Notes: generated by a model from the letters alone, not told the origin. A stretch of DNA of 64,000 bases from Mumia flava (GCF_002797495.1 NZ_PGEZ01000001.1:1488001-1552000); one strand, 5' to 3'; numbered from the stretch's first letter, positions 8,066 to 17,148 are shown. Made by a program: numbers and translations.

Positions 8066-9133
8066 ATGACCGACACAGCGCAGCACGCCGCCGCGGACGT
8101 CGTCCCGCTCGCGGGCCGGCGTCTCAACGTCGTCGAGAAGCCCCGGCACAGCCTGCGGGCCGCAGTGCTCTCCACCGCCCTGCGCTACACCGTCAAGCCG
8201 GCGCTCGCGACCTGGGCGCGGACCCCGGCCGTCCTCTGGCCGACCGGCCTGCTCGACTCGGTGTGCCGACTGATCCCCGCACCCGCCCGTACGTCCGTGG
8301 AGAAGGTCGACCTGCCGTCGTGCGGTGCGGAGCTGATCCGCGCCGATGTCGCCGACCAGGCCGACGACCACGCGATGCTCTACCTGCACGGCGGCGCGTT
8401 CCTCGTCGGGGGGCTCAACACCCACCGCGGACTCGCCGCCCGGATCTCCGCCACCAGCGGGTCGGCGATCCTCAACGTCGACTACCGGATGATGCCGAGG
8501 AGCCCGATCGGGCACGCCGTCGCGGACGCCCTCGACGGCTACCGCTGGCTGCTCGAGGCCGGGTACGCGCCGGAGCGGATCGTGGTCGCCGGCGACTCCG
8601 CGGGCGGCTACCTCACGTTCGCGGTCGCGCTCGCGATCCGGGACGCCGGTCTGCCGCTCCCGGCCGGGCTGATCGCCATGTCACCGCTGACGGACTTCGA
8701 CCCGGACCGCAAGCTGGACGGCGGCATCGGCGGGTCGTGCGCGATGTTCACCCACGGCGCCTGGCGCAGCTTCCTCTCACTGGTCGAGGCCGTCGAGCGC
8801 AGCCTGCTCGACGACGAGGTGACCGCCGCCGCGTCCCTGGTCGACGCCGACCTCACGGGACTCCCGACCACCCTGATCCAGGTCGGCTCCGACGAGCTGG
8901 TCCACACCGACGGCGAGCTGATGGCGATCCGTCTGTCACGCTCCGACGTCGAGTGCGAGCTCCAGATCTGGGAGAAGCAGGTGCACGTCTTCCAGGTCGC
9001 CCTCGGACTCGTGCCCGAGGCCCGGGAGGCGACCCGCGAGGTCGGAACGTTCGCCCGCCGCGCGACCGGGACCGCCGCCCGCGCCCGTACGGCACGGCCG
9101 CGCCGCCGCCGGTCCCGCGCCGGCGTGTCCTGA
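8066..9133 (+). CDS. alpha/beta hydrolase fold-3 (HSL-family) esterase
   Basis: A 355-residue serine esterase or lipase of the hormone-sensitive-lipase family. The oxyanion motif HGGAF begins at about H108, the nucleophile is in GDSAGG (about S178), the acid residue lies in VGSDELVHTD and the histidine in KQVHVFQ. The first 60 residues, with several hydrophobic stretches, are typical of the mycobacterial LipF/LipC-like members. The C-terminal 25 residues are strongly basic (RTARPRRRRSRAG) and may contact membrane or nucleic acid. ATG 8066 is preceded by GGGAAGGAG. The gene is monocistronic; substrate is unknown. Confidence 0.88.
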   Translation: MTDTAQHAAADVVPLAGRRLNVVEKPRHSLRAAVLSTALRYTVKPALATWARTPAVLWPTGLLDSVCRLIPAPARTSVEKVDLPSCGAELIRADVADQADDHAMLYLHGGAFLVGGLNTHRGLAARISATSGSAILNVDYRMMPRSPIGHAVADALDGYRWLLEAGYAPERIVVAGDSAGGYLTFAVALAIRDAGLPLPAGLIAMSPLTDFDPDRKLDGGIGGSCAMFTHGAWRSFLSLVEAVERSLLDDEVTAAASLVDADLTGLPTTLIQVGSDELVHTDGELMAIRLSRSDVECELQIWEKQVHVFQVALGLVPEAREATREVGTFARRATGTAARARTARPRRRRSRAGVS

Positions 9134-9148
9134 CCCGTCCGGCGCGGG

Positions 9149-9174
9149 TTTCGATCCTTCGACAGGCTCAGGAC
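9149..9174 (+). repeat. intergenic repeat, TTCGACAGGCTCAGGA type
   Basis: A 26-base element in the 50-bp gap between convergent genes, TTTCGATCCTTCGACAGG followed by CTCAGGAC. The core TTCGACAGGCTCAGGA is a well-known dispersed word in GC-rich actinobacterial genomes. It may help end transcription of the esterase and the kinase. Confidence 0.4.
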
Positions 9175-9183
9175 GGCGCAAGC

Positions 9184-10674
9184 TCAGCCGGCGGGAGGTC
9201 GTTCGACCAGCGGGAGCGTCACCGTCACGCTGGTGCCGTCGCCGGGCGCGGTGTCGATCGCGACCTCGCCGCCGTGCCCCGCGACCAGCGCGGAGACGAT
9301 CGCCAGCCCGAGGCCCGAGCCTCCGTCCGCGCGGTTGCGTGACGGGTCGGCGCGGTAGAACCGCTCGAACGCACGACCGGACTGCTCGGTGGTCATGCCC
9401 GGCCCGTCGTCGGCGACGACGAGCACCGCCCGATCCGTACGTGGCTCGACCTCGATCCTCAGGACGGTGCCCTCCGGCGTGTGCACCAGCACGTTACCGA
9501 CGAGGTTGCCGACGACCTGCCGCAGCCGGTCCTCGTCACCGATCACAGGGACGGGAACGCCGTCCCGCTCGGGACCCGCGACCGGCCGGTCGGGGTTCGT
9601 GACCGCGATGTCCTCGGCTGCGTCGCAGGCGATCTCCCGCAGGTCGACGAGCTCGCGCCGCAACGGGCGCTGCTGGTCCAGCCGTGCGAGCAGCAGCAGG
9701 TCCTCGACCAGCACGCCCATGCGCGTCGCCTCCTGCTCGATCCGCGCCATGAACCGGTCGGTGGTCGCCTCGTCGGCCGCGCCGCCGCGCCCGTACAGCT
9801 CGGCGAAGCCGCGGATCGACGTCAGCGGCGTCCGCAGCTCGTGCGACGCGTCGGCGACGAACCTGCGCATCCGGTCCTCCGACTCGCGCGCGTCCCGCGC
9901 CGCCTCCTCGCGCGTGCGCACGGCGTCCTCGATCCGCGCGAGCATCGTGTTCAGGGACGCCGACAGCGCCCCGACCTCGGTCCGCGGGTCGAGGTCGTCG
10001 GGGACCCGCGCCGTCAGGTCGCCGCCCGCGATCGCCTCGGCGGTGTGCTCGACCCGGGACAGCGGCCGCAACGCTGCCCGGACCACGGCCCAGCTCACCG
10101 CCGCCAGCGCGGCGAGCACGACCAGCGCGATCAATGTCTCGATCCAACGCAGCTGCGTCATCGTCGCCGCGACGTCGTCGATGTCGAGCGCGACGGCGAC
10201 CGTACCGTCCTCCGACTCGGCGTAGACCACACGCCAACGAGTCGTGCCGTCGGCAGACTCCACCGTCATCGGATCGCCCGGCCCGCCGTCGGCCGGCGTG
10301 ATCTCGTCGGGCAGCTCCGGATAGTCGGCGCTGTCGAGCTGGGGGTCGGCCAGTCGCGCCACCGCGTACCCCTGCGCGTCGTACCACTGGACGAAGAACT
10401 CGCTCGGGAGCTGTCGCGGGCCGGGACCTGACGGGCCGTTGACGCCGGGGGTCCCGCGGAGCGCGAAGACCCGCGCCTGCTCGGCCAGACGGTCGTCGAC
10501 CCGCTGGGTGAGGGACCGCTCGAGGATGACGTTCGTCGCGAAGGCGCTGATCACCAGCGCCAGCAGCACGAGCAGGTCGACCACCACCACGAGCTGGACG
10601 CGCAGCGGCCACGATCGCCACTCCCACCAACGACGCGGCGGTCCCGGGGCAACGGCGCTCGGCGGCGAGGTCAT
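9184..10674 (-). CDS. OmpR-partner sensor histidine kinase
   Basis: A 496-residue membrane kinase. A first helix lies near residues 20-42, an extracytoplasmic sensor of about 140 residues follows, and a second helix is near 180-200. HAMP, the H-box FVADASHELRTPLTS (histidine near residue 278) and an HATPase domain with NLVGN, DDGPGM and GGSGLGLAIV complete it. The ATG overlaps the response regulator stop in ATGA, so the pair is translationally coupled. The arrangement resembles TrcS- or MprB-class kinases. The signal is unknown; the divergent Mrp antiporter operon suggests, but does not prove, a link to cation, pH or envelope stress. Confidence 0.92.
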   Translation of the reverse strand: MTSPPSAVAPGPPRRWWEWRSWPLRVQLVVVVDLLVLLALVISAFATNVILERSLTQRVDDRLAEQARVFALRGTPGVNGPSGPGPRQLPSEFFVQWYDAQGYAVARLADPQLDSADYPELPDEITPADGGPGDPMTVESADGTTRWRVVYAESEDGTVAVALDIDDVAATMTQLRWIETLIALVVLAALAAVSWAVVRAALRPLSRVEHTAEAIAGGDLTARVPDDLDPRTEVGALSASLNTMLARIEDAVRTREEAARDARESEDRMRRFVADASHELRTPLTSIRGFAELYGRGGAADEATTDRFMARIEQEATRMGVLVEDLLLLARLDQQRPLRRELVDLREIACDAAEDIAVTNPDRPVAGPERDGVPVPVIGDEDRLRQVVGNLVGNVLVHTPEGTVLRIEVEPRTDRAVLVVADDGPGMTTEQSGRAFERFYRADPSRNRADGGSGLGLAIVSALVAGHGGEVAIDTAPGDGTSVTVTLPLVERPPAG

Positions 10675-11372
10675 CGCGGCACCCGCAGCACGTACCCCAC
10701 GCCGCGCACGGTGTGCAGCAGCTTCGGGTCGGTCGTGTCGATCTTGCGTCGCAGGTACGAGACGTAGGTCTCGACGACGTTGCCGTCCCCGCCGAAGTCG
10801 TACTTCCACACGTGGTCGAGGATCTGCTGCTTGCTGAGCACCCGGCCGGTGTTGATCATCAGGTAGCGCAGCAGGTTGAACTCGGTCGGCGACAGCTCCA
10901 CGACCTCGCCGGCACGGCGGACCTCATGGCTGTCGACGTCCATCTCGAGATCGGCGACCCGCATCGCGGAGTCGTCGCCCGTGCCGCGCCGCGTCCGTCG
11001 GAGCACCGCCTGGACGCGCGCGACCAGCTCGTCGAGGCTGAACGGCTTGACGAGGTAGTCGTCGCCGCCGGCGGTCAGCCCGGCGACGCGGTCGGCCGTC
11101 GCGTCACGGGCGGTCAGGAACACGACCGGCACGTCGACGTGCTCGGACCGCATCCGCTTCAGGACCTCGAACCCGTCGAGCTCCGGCATCATCACGTCGA
11201 GGACCACGAGGTCCAGGTCCGGCAGGTCCCGTACGGCCGCCAGCGCCGCCCGGCCGTCCGCGGCCGTCGACACCTCGAAGCCGGCGAAGCGCAGGCTGGA
11301 GGCGAGCAGGTCGAGGATGCTGGGATCGTCGTCGACGACGAGCAGGCGCGCGGATCCGGAAGGCACGGTCAC
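10671..11372 (-). CDS. OmpR/PhoB-family response regulator
   Basis: A 233-residue two-domain regulator. The receiver has the acidic pair in VVDDD, the phosphorylated aspartate in LVVLDVMMPELDG, T in FLTARD and K in YLVKPF. The winged-helix effector contains LSPTEFNLLRYLM, and VETYVSYLRRKID as recognition helix and wing, then GVGYVLR. It resembles TrcR-type regulators of mycobacteria. GTG 11372 is used; GTG 11366 is an alternative. No Shine-Dalgarno sequence is visible. Three 11-bp direct repeats and an inverted repeat upstream suggest autoregulation. It is the first gene of the pair with the kinase. Confidence 0.93.
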   Translation of the reverse strand: MTVPSGSARLLVVDDDPSILDLLASSLRFAGFEVSTAADGRAALAAVRDLPDLDLVVLDVMMPELDGFEVLKRMRSEHVDVPVVFLTARDATADRVAGLTAGGDDYLVKPFSLDELVARVQAVLRRTRRGTGDDSAMRVADLEMDVDSHEVRRAGEVVELSPTEFNLLRYLMINTGRVLSKQQILDHVWKYDFGGDGNVVETYVSYLRRKIDTTDPKLLHTVRGVGYVLRVPR

Positions 11373-11378
11373 AGTGTG

Positions 11379-11406
11379 CGCACAGCGACTGGACCGTCGC
11401 TGTGCG
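11379..11406. promoter_or_regulatory. inverted repeat at the regulator promoter
   Basis: CGCACAGCGAC (11379-11389) and GTCGCTGTGCG (11396-11406) are perfectly complementary around TGGACC. The element lies 7 bp upstream of the GTG of the response regulator, overlaps the first of the OmpR-type repeats and could be a hairpin in the message or part of the binding site. Confidence 0.5.
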
Positions 11407-11429
11407 AAACCTGTGAGTCGGCTGTGAGT
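11400..11429 (-). promoter_or_regulatory. three 11-bp-spaced direct repeats, likely OmpR-family box
   Basis: On the minus strand the words ACTCACAG, ACTCACAG and TCGCACAG start exactly 11 bp apart (ends at 11429, 11418 and 11407). Head-to-tail 8-9 bp repeats with 11-bp spacing are the usual binding pattern of PhoB/OmpR-type regulators. The box lies 28-57 bp upstream of the regulator gene and about 100 bp upstream of mrpA, so it could control either side. Confidence 0.55.
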
Positions 11430-11435
11430 GGGTGG

Positions 11436-11509
11436 GCGTCTCGATCCTCGCTGCGCTCGGCCTCGACGAACGGCAGGGCACGCTGCGCTCGGCCTCGACG
11501 GACGGGGCC
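11436..11509. repeat. dispersed GTCTCGATCCTCGCT repeat, one and a half copies
   Basis: GCGTCTCGATCCTCGCTGCG then CTCGGCCTCGACGAACGG, followed by a second, shorter copy CTGCGCTCGGCCTCGACGGA. It belongs to the same family as the elements at 24792, 29308, 33440 and 43829. It sits between the regulator box and the mrpA promoter. Confidence 0.6.
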
Positions 11510-11512
11510 ACA

Positions 11513-11518
11513 TAGACT
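11513..11518 (+). promoter_or_regulatory. -10 element of the mrp operon
   Basis: TAGACT lies 8 nt upstream of ATG 11527, so the transcript would begin at or within one or two bases of the start codon. No ribosome binding site is present. Confidence 0.5.
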
Positions 11519-11526
11519 GCAGCCAG

Positions 11527-14406
11527 ATGCTCGCGCTGCTGCTGGTCCACCTCGTCGCTGCGGCGCTGGCGCCTGCCCTGGTCGCGTGGATCGGGCGGCG
11601 CGCCTTCCTCGTGCTCGCCCTCGCACCCGCCGCGTCGTTCGCCTGGCTCCTCACCCAGGCCGGCGCCCTGACCGGAGCCGACGCGGGCCGGATCACCGAG
11701 ACGTACGCCTGGGCGCCGAGCCTCGGACTGTCGGTCGCGCTGCGCCTCGACACGCTCACCTGGACGATGGCGCTGCTGGTCACGGGCGTCGGGGCGCTCG
11801 TGCTCGCCTACTGCCGCTGGTACTTCCGTTCCGACGACGCCGACGTCGCCCGGTTCGCCGGCACGTTCGTGGCGTTCGCGGGGTCGATGCTCGGCCTGGT
11901 GATGGCGCGGGACCTGCTGCTGCTCTACGTGTTCTGGGAAGCCACGACGGTCTTCTCCTACCTGCTCGTCGGCCACAACCCCGAGCGCGCCGCGAACCGC
12001 CGCGCCGCGATGACCGCGCTGATCGTCACGACCTTCGGCGGCCTGGCGATGCTCGGCGGGATCATCCTGGTCGGGCAGCACACCGGCTCGTACGCGGTCG
12101 ACACCGTGATGGAGCAGGCCGGCACGTCGACGCTGGTGTCCGTCGCGATCGCCCTCGTGCTCGTCGGTGCGGTGACGAAGTCGGCCCTCGTCCCGTTCCA
12201 CTTCTGGCTCCCGGGAGCCATGGCCGCACCGACGCCGGTCAGCGCCTACCTGCACGCGGCCGCGATGGTGAAGGCCGGCGTGCTGCTCGTGGCGATGCTC
12301 GCGCCGGCGTTCACGGATCTCGAGCTGTGGCGCCCCACGCTGCTCGTGCTCGGCACGCTCACGATGATCGTCGGCGGCCTGCGTGCGCTCGCCCAGCACG
12401 ACGTGAAGCTGCTCCTGGCCTACGGCACGGTCTCCCAGCTCGGCTTCCTGGTCGCGGTCGTCGGGCTCGGGACCCGCGCGGCGGCCCTGGCCGGTCTCGC
12501 GATGGTCGTCGCGCACGCCTTGTTCAAGGCGGCGCTGTTCCTGGTCGTCGGGATCGTCGACCACAGCGCCGGGACCCGCGACCTGCGGCGCCTGTCCGGT
12601 CTGCGCCGCCAGATGCCCTGGCTGTTCGGCTTCACCGTGCTCGCCGCCGCGTCGATGGCCGGGCTGCCCCCGATGCTCGGCTTCGTCGCCAAGGAGTCGG
12701 TGTACGGGGCGTTCGTCGACGTCGTCCGCACCGGGGACGGGACCCAGATCGGGCCCGCCTTCGGCAGCGTCGTGCTCGCCGGCCTGGTCGTCGGCTCGCT
12801 GCTGACGATGGCGTACTCGCTGCGACTGGTCTGGGGGATCTTCGCCGACAAGCCAGGCGTCGACCCCGTACGGCCCGAGCCGGCCGCGGTGGGCTTCGTC
12901 GCCTCGCCGGCGATCCTGGCGGTCCTGTCGCTCGCCCTCGGCTTCACCGGCAGTGCGCTCACCGACGCGTTCGCCGGCTACGACCACCTGTTCCCCCCGG
13001 GTGAGCACCATGCTGAGCTCGCGCTGTGGCACGGGCTCGGACCGCCGCTGTGGCTGTCGGTCGTCGCCGTCGTGGGCGGCATCGGCCTGTTCGCCTGGAT
13101 GCAGCGCCGCTCGGCCGCGCTCGCCGCACCCTCCTGGATGCCGTCGGCCGAGCGCGCGTACGGCGCCACGATGCGCGGCACCGACCGGCTCGCGGTCGAG
13201 GTCACCGGGCTCACGCAGCGCGGCTCGCTCCCCTTCACCCTCGGCACGGTCCTGATCGTGACGCTGCTCGTGCCCGGCACGGCCGTCGCGACGAACCCGG
13301 ACTGGGCCGTCGACGTCCGCGGCGCCGACTCCGCCGCACAGGCCGCGACCGCCGCCGTGATGGCGCTCGCGGCGGTCCTCGCCGTACGGTCGCGTCGGCG
13401 GCTGAAGGCCGTGCTGCTCGCCGGCGTGTCCGGCTACTGCACCGCGCTGCTCTTCCTGCTGCACGGCGCCCCGGACCTCGCCCTGACCCAGGTCCTGGTG
13501 GAGACCGTGACGGTCGTCGTGTTCGTCCTGGTGATCCGACGGATGGCACCGTACTTCTCCGACCGGCCCCTGACCCGTGCGCGCTGGGTGAGGGTCGCGA
13601 TCGGCGCGGCCTGCGGCGTGCTCGCGTCGCTCGTCGCGCTGATCGCGGCCGGCGCCCGGACCGGCGAGTCCGTCTCCGCGGAGTTCGCCGACGCCGCGGT
13701 CGAGTACGGCGGCGGGCACAACATCGTGAACGTCACCCTGGTCGACATCCGGGCCTGGGACACCATGGGCGAGATCTCGGTCCTGGTCGTCGCCGCCACC
13801 GGGGTGGCCTCCCTGATCTTCCTCATCACCGGCCGCGGCGGCGCCCAGAGTCCTCGGACGTCCCTGGCCGACGCGGACGCCGGCTCCGGCCGCTGGCTGC
13901 GCGCCGGACGCACGCAGACCCGCGCGGAGCGGTCGATCGTCTTCGAGATCGTCACCCGGCTGCTGTTCCACACGATCATCGTCTTCTCGCTGTGGTTGCT
14001 GTTCGCCGGCCACAACGGGCCCGGCGGCGGGTTCGCCGGCGGGCTCATGGCCGGCCTGGCCCTCACCGTGCGCTACCTCGCTGGCGGCCGCTACGAGCTC
14101 GACGACGCCGCCCCGATCGACGCCGGCCAGCTGCTCGGGATCGGCCTCGTCACGGCCGCGCTGACGGCGCTGGCGCCGCTCGCGTTCGGCGGTCAGGTCC
14201 TGCAGAGCGCGATCGTCGACGTGGACGTCCCCCTGCTCGGCCACGTCCACCTCGTCACGTCGCTGTTCTTCGACGTGGGCGTCTACCTGGTGGTCGTCGG
14301 GATGGTCCTGGACCTGCTGCGCAGCCTCGGCGGCGGGATCGACGCCGCCCGCGAGCGCGGCGAGGACGCCGATCCGTCCGAGCTGGTCGGAGGCGAGGTC
14401 CCGTGA
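11527..14406 (+). CDS. mrpA: Mrp cation/proton antiporter subunit A (A-B fusion)
   Basis: The largest subunit of the multi-protein Na+(K+)/H+ antiporter, 959 residues. The NuoL-like core has the key glutamate in FWEATTVFSYLL and lysine in VTKSALVPFHFWLP, followed by TPVSAYLHAAAMVKAG. After an MbhD/E-like segment, the last 150 residues (about 795-945: FHTIIVFSLWLLFAGHNGPGGGF) are an MnhB domain, so subunits A and B are fused, as in other actinobacteria. It is first of six genes (A/B, C, D, E, F, G), each overlapping the next. The complex sits in the cytoplasmic membrane and serves in Na+ export and pH control. Confidence 0.96.
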   Translation: MLALLLVHLVAAALAPALVAWIGRRAFLVLALAPAASFAWLLTQAGALTGADAGRITETYAWAPSLGLSVALRLDTLTWTMALLVTGVGALVLAYCRWYFRSDDADVARFAGTFVAFAGSMLGLVMARDLLLLYVFWEATTVFSYLLVGHNPERAANRRAAMTALIVTTFGGLAMLGGIILVGQHTGSYAVDTVMEQAGTSTLVSVAIALVLVGAVTKSALVPFHFWLPGAMAAPTPVSAYLHAAAMVKAGVLLVAMLAPAFTDLELWRPTLLVLGTLTMIVGGLRALAQHDVKLLLAYGTVSQLGFLVAVVGLGTRAAALAGLAMVVAHALFKAALFLVVGIVDHSAGTRDLRRLSGLRRQMPWLFGFTVLAAASMAGLPPMLGFVAKESVYGAFVDVVRTGDGTQIGPAFGSVVLAGLVVGSLLTMAYSLRLVWGIFADKPGVDPVRPEPAAVGFVASPAILAVLSLALGFTGSALTDAFAGYDHLFPPGEHHAELALWHGLGPPLWLSVVAVVGGIGLFAWMQRRSAALAAPSWMPSAERAYGATMRGTDRLAVEVTGLTQRGSLPFTLGTVLIVTLLVPGTAVATNPDWAVDVRGADSAAQAATAAVMALAAVLAVRSRRRLKAVLLAGVSGYCTALLFLLHGAPDLALTQVLVETVTVVVFVLVIRRMAPYFSDRPLTRARWVRVAIGAACGVLASLVALIAAGARTGESVSAEFADAAVEYGGGHNIVNVTLVDIRAWDTMGEISVLVVAATGVASLIFLITGRGGAQSPRTSLADADAGSGRWLRAGRTQTRAERSIVFEIVTRLLFHTIIVFSLWLLFAGHNGPGGGFAGGLMAGLALTVRYLAGGRYELDDAAPIDAGQLLGIGLVTAALTALAPLAFGGQVLQSAIVDVDVPLLGHVHLVTSLFFDVGVYLVVVGMVLDLLRSLGGGIDAARERGEDADPSELVGGEVP

Positions 14407-14906
14407 CCGTCAACCTCGTCCTCATCGTCGTCATCGGCATCACGTTCGCGTGCGGGGTCACCCTGATGCTCGAACGCACCCTCACCCGGATCGTGATCGG
14501 CACGCTGCTCGTCGGCAACGCCGTCAACCTGATCTTCGTCGTCGCGTCCGGCGCACCCGGACGCGCACCGATCGTCGACGAGTCCGACCCGTCGCCGATG
14601 AGCGACCCGCTGCCGCAGGCCCTCGTGCTGACCGCGATCGTGATCACGCTCGGGGTCGCGGCGTTCCTGCTCGCGCTGGCCTACCGTGCCTGGCAGGTCG
14701 AAGGCGACGACGAGGTCCAGGACGACATCGAGGACCGCCTGATCCGCCGCCTCGCCGAGCTCGACGAGGCCTCCCAGTCCTACGAGTCGGGGGTCGAGGG
14801 CGAGCCCGACGAGGAAGGCGCGGACGCACCCGCGCCCGCCGCGCCCCCGCGTACGCAGGAGCCGTCCGCCGGCTCCCCGGCACCGACCGAGGAGGACGAG
14901 CGATGA
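14403..14906 (+). CDS. mrpC: Mrp antiporter subunit C
   Basis: A 167-residue NuoK-like protein with three membrane helices in its first 95 residues (VNLVLIVVIGITFACG, IVIGTLLVGNAVNLIFVV, and ALVLTAIVITLGVAAFLLAL). The conserved DPLPQALVLTAIVI segment is typical of MrpC. Unlike most MrpC proteins (about 110-120 residues) it has a long acidic, proline-rich cytoplasmic tail of about 65 residues ending EEDER. GTG 14403 overlaps the mrpA stop in GTGA and its stop overlaps mrpD in ATGA. Confidence 0.95.
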   Translation: MTVNLVLIVVIGITFACGVTLMLERTLTRIVIGTLLVGNAVNLIFVVASGAPGRAPIVDESDPSPMSDPLPQALVLTAIVITLGVAAFLLALAYRAWQVEGDDEVQDDIEDRLIRRLAELDEASQSYESGVEGEPDEEGADAPAPAAPPRTQEPSAGSPAPTEEDER

Positions 14907-16528
14907 CCGTCGACTCCGCCACCTCGTACCTCATCCCGCTGCCGGTGCTGCTCCCGCTGCTCGCCGCGGGGCTGTGCCTCGTGCTCGGCCACCACGCCCG
15001 CGCGCAGCGCGTCATCAGCTTCGCGGCGCTGTCGACCGTCGTCGTGATCGCGGGGATCCTCGTCGTCGCCGCCGACCGGCACGGCCCGCAGGTCGTGAAC
15101 GTCGGCGGCTGGCCGTCACGGATGGGGATCGTGCTCGTCGCCGACCGGCTGTCGGCGCTCCTGCTGCTCGTGTCGGCGATCGTCACGCTGTGCGTGCTGG
15201 CGTACTCGGTCGGGCAGGGGATCATCGAGTTCGGGCGCGACACCCCGCTGTCGGTCTTCTACCCGACCTACCTCGTGCTCGTCGCCGGCGTCTCGAACGC
15301 GTTCCTGTCGGGCGACCTGTTCAACCTGTACGTCGGGTTCGAGGTGCTGCTCGCCGCCTCGTACGTCCTGATCACGCTCGGCGGCACGGGCCCGCGGATC
15401 CGGTCCGGCACCACGTACGTCGTGGTGGCCGTGCTGTCGTCGGTGCTGTTCCTGGTCGCGATCGCCGCGACGTACGCCGCGACCGGCACCGTCAACCTGG
15501 CCGACCTCGCGGTCAAGCTCCAGGAGGTCCCGCCCGGCGTGCGGCTCGTGCTCCAGACCCTGCTGCTGGTCGCGTTCGCGGTGAAGGCGGCGGTCTTCCC
15601 GCTGTCGACCTGGCTGCCCGACTCGTACCCGACCGCCCCCGCACCCGTGACCGCCGTGTTCGCCGGCTTGCTGACCAAGGTCGGCGTGTACGCGATCATG
15701 CGGACGCAGACGCTGCTGTTCCCCGACAGCCCGCTGTCGTCCCTGCTGATGTGGGCTGCGCTCGCGACGATGCTGATCGGGATCCTCGGCGCCGTCGCGC
15801 AGTCCGACATCAAGCGGATGCTGTCCTTCACGTTGATCAGCCACATCGGCTTCCTGGTCTTCGGCGTCGCGCTCGCGACCGAGGCCGGCCTGTCCGGTGC
15901 GATCTTCTACATCGTCCACCACATCACGATCCAGACGACCCTCTTCCTCGTGACCGGCCTGATCGAGATCCGCGGCGCGTCGACGTCCCTGGAGCACCTC
16001 GGCGGGCTGGCCCGGGCAGCGCCGTTCCTGGCGATCCTGTTCTTCCTGCCCGCGATGAACCTCGCCGGGATCCCCCCGTTCTCCGGCTTCCTCGGCAAGG
16101 TGGCGCTGATGCAGGCGGGCGTCGACCAGGCAGGCTGGCTCACGTACGTCCTGGTCGCGGGCGGCCTGGCGACGAGCCTCCTGACGCTCTACGCGATCGC
16201 GAAGACGTGGAACCGCGCGTTCTGGAAGCCCCGGGCGGAGGTCCCTCCGGAGGCGGCGATGACCTCGGGCACCAAGTCGGGCGCGCCCTGGGGGCAGCGT
16301 GTGCCGGCGGCCGCGCTCGACGCCGACCGCCCGGAGGAGGTCGGCACCGCGGTACGGCGGCTCCCGCTCGCGATGGTCGCGCCGACCGTCGCGCTCGTCG
16401 TCGCCGGGACCGCCATCACCCTCGTCGCGGGGCCGTTGCTGGCCGTCACCGACCGTGCGGCCGAGCAGCTGCGGCACCGCGAGCCCTATGTCACCGCGGT
16501 CCTCGACGACGGATCGGGGGTGCCGTGA
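14903..16528 (+). CDS. mrpD: Mrp antiporter subunit D
   Basis: A 541-residue NuoN/NuoM-like subunit with about 14 membrane helices. Conserved sites are the glutamate in YVGFEVLLAASYV, the lysine in FAVKAAVFPLSTWLPD, and the TAPAPVTAVFAGLLTKVGVYA helix; QSDIKRMLSFTLISHIG follows. These residues form the proton path. It has an extra hydrophilic insert near residues 440-475 (PRAEVPPEAAMTSGTKSG). It is coupled on both sides by 4-nt overlaps (ATGA, GTGA). Confidence 0.96.
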   Translation: MTVDSATSYLIPLPVLLPLLAAGLCLVLGHHARAQRVISFAALSTVVVIAGILVVAADRHGPQVVNVGGWPSRMGIVLVADRLSALLLLVSAIVTLCVLAYSVGQGIIEFGRDTPLSVFYPTYLVLVAGVSNAFLSGDLFNLYVGFEVLLAASYVLITLGGTGPRIRSGTTYVVVAVLSSVLFLVAIAATYAATGTVNLADLAVKLQEVPPGVRLVLQTLLLVAFAVKAAVFPLSTWLPDSYPTAPAPVTAVFAGLLTKVGVYAIMRTQTLLFPDSPLSSLLMWAALATMLIGILGAVAQSDIKRMLSFTLISHIGFLVFGVALATEAGLSGAIFYIVHHITIQTTLFLVTGLIEIRGASTSLEHLGGLARAAPFLAILFFLPAMNLAGIPPFSGFLGKVALMQAGVDQAGWLTYVLVAGGLATSLLTLYAIAKTWNRAFWKPRAEVPPEAAMTSGTKSGAPWGQRVPAAALDADRPEEVGTAVRRLPLAMVAPTVALVVAGTAITLVAGPLLAVTDRAAEQLRHREPYVTAVLDDGSGVP

Positions 16529-17148
16529 GCGTCACCGACGGACGACCCGAACGCCGTGAGCGAGCACGCTCGGCCCTCCAGTGGCCGGCGATCACGTGGC
16601 TGACGGCAGTCTGGGTGCTGCTCTGGGGGGACCTGTCGGTCGCGAACGTCCTCGCCGGCCTGCTGATCGCGTTCGCGGTGATCCGGGTCTTCCCCCAACC
16701 GCCGATCGCCTACGGCGGGGTGCCCCGCCCGCTCGCCCTGGTCCGGCTCGCGGCGGTGTTCCTCGCTGAGCTGACCGTCTCGAGCGTCCAGGTGGCGGCC
16801 CAGGCGCTGCGGTTCGGGCACCAGCCGCGCAACGCCGTCGTCGTCGTCGGTCTGCGGACCCGCAACGAGCTGCACCTGATGCTGACGGCCGAGCTGGTCT
16901 CGCTCGTGCCCGGTAGTCTCCTGATCGAGGCGTCGCGGCGCACCTGGACGCTGCAGGTGCACCTGCTCGGGGTCGACGACGAGGACGCCGTCGAGCGGGG
17001 ACGGCAGAGCATCCTGGCGCAGGAGGCACGGGTCGTGCGGGCGTTCGGGACGGCGGAGGAGATCGCGGCGCTCGACGTGACGGTGCCCGGCGTGAGCCCG
17101 CCGCCCGACGCGCAGCACCCGCCCGACGACGGGGGTGAGAGCCGATGA
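16525..17148 (+). CDS. mrpE: Mrp antiporter subunit E
   Basis: A 207-residue subunit. Two membrane helices (about residues 20-55) are followed by a cytoplasmic domain with RTRNELHLMLTAELVSLVPGSLLIE, a hallmark of MrpE, and a C-terminal acidic extension. The start is the GTG that overlaps the mrpD stop; the stop overlaps the mrpF ATG. It is needed for assembly of the complex in other bacteria. Confidence 0.94.
   Translation: MSVTDGRPERRERARSALQWPAITWLTAVWVLLWGDLSVANVLAGLLIAFAVIRVFPQPPIAYGGVPRPLALVRLAAVFLAELTVSSVQVAAQALRFGHQPRNAVVVVGLRTRNELHLMLTAELVSLVPGSLLIEASRRTWTLQVHLLGVDDEDAVERGRQSILAQEARVVRAFGTAEEIAALDVTVPGVSPPPDAQHPPDDGGESR

Noticed and set aside
11104-14250. A 1048-codon open frame on the minus strand across mrpA
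   Set aside because: It is a shadow of the antiporter gene: very rich in Asp, Gln, Glu and Arg, without motif or ribosome binding site.
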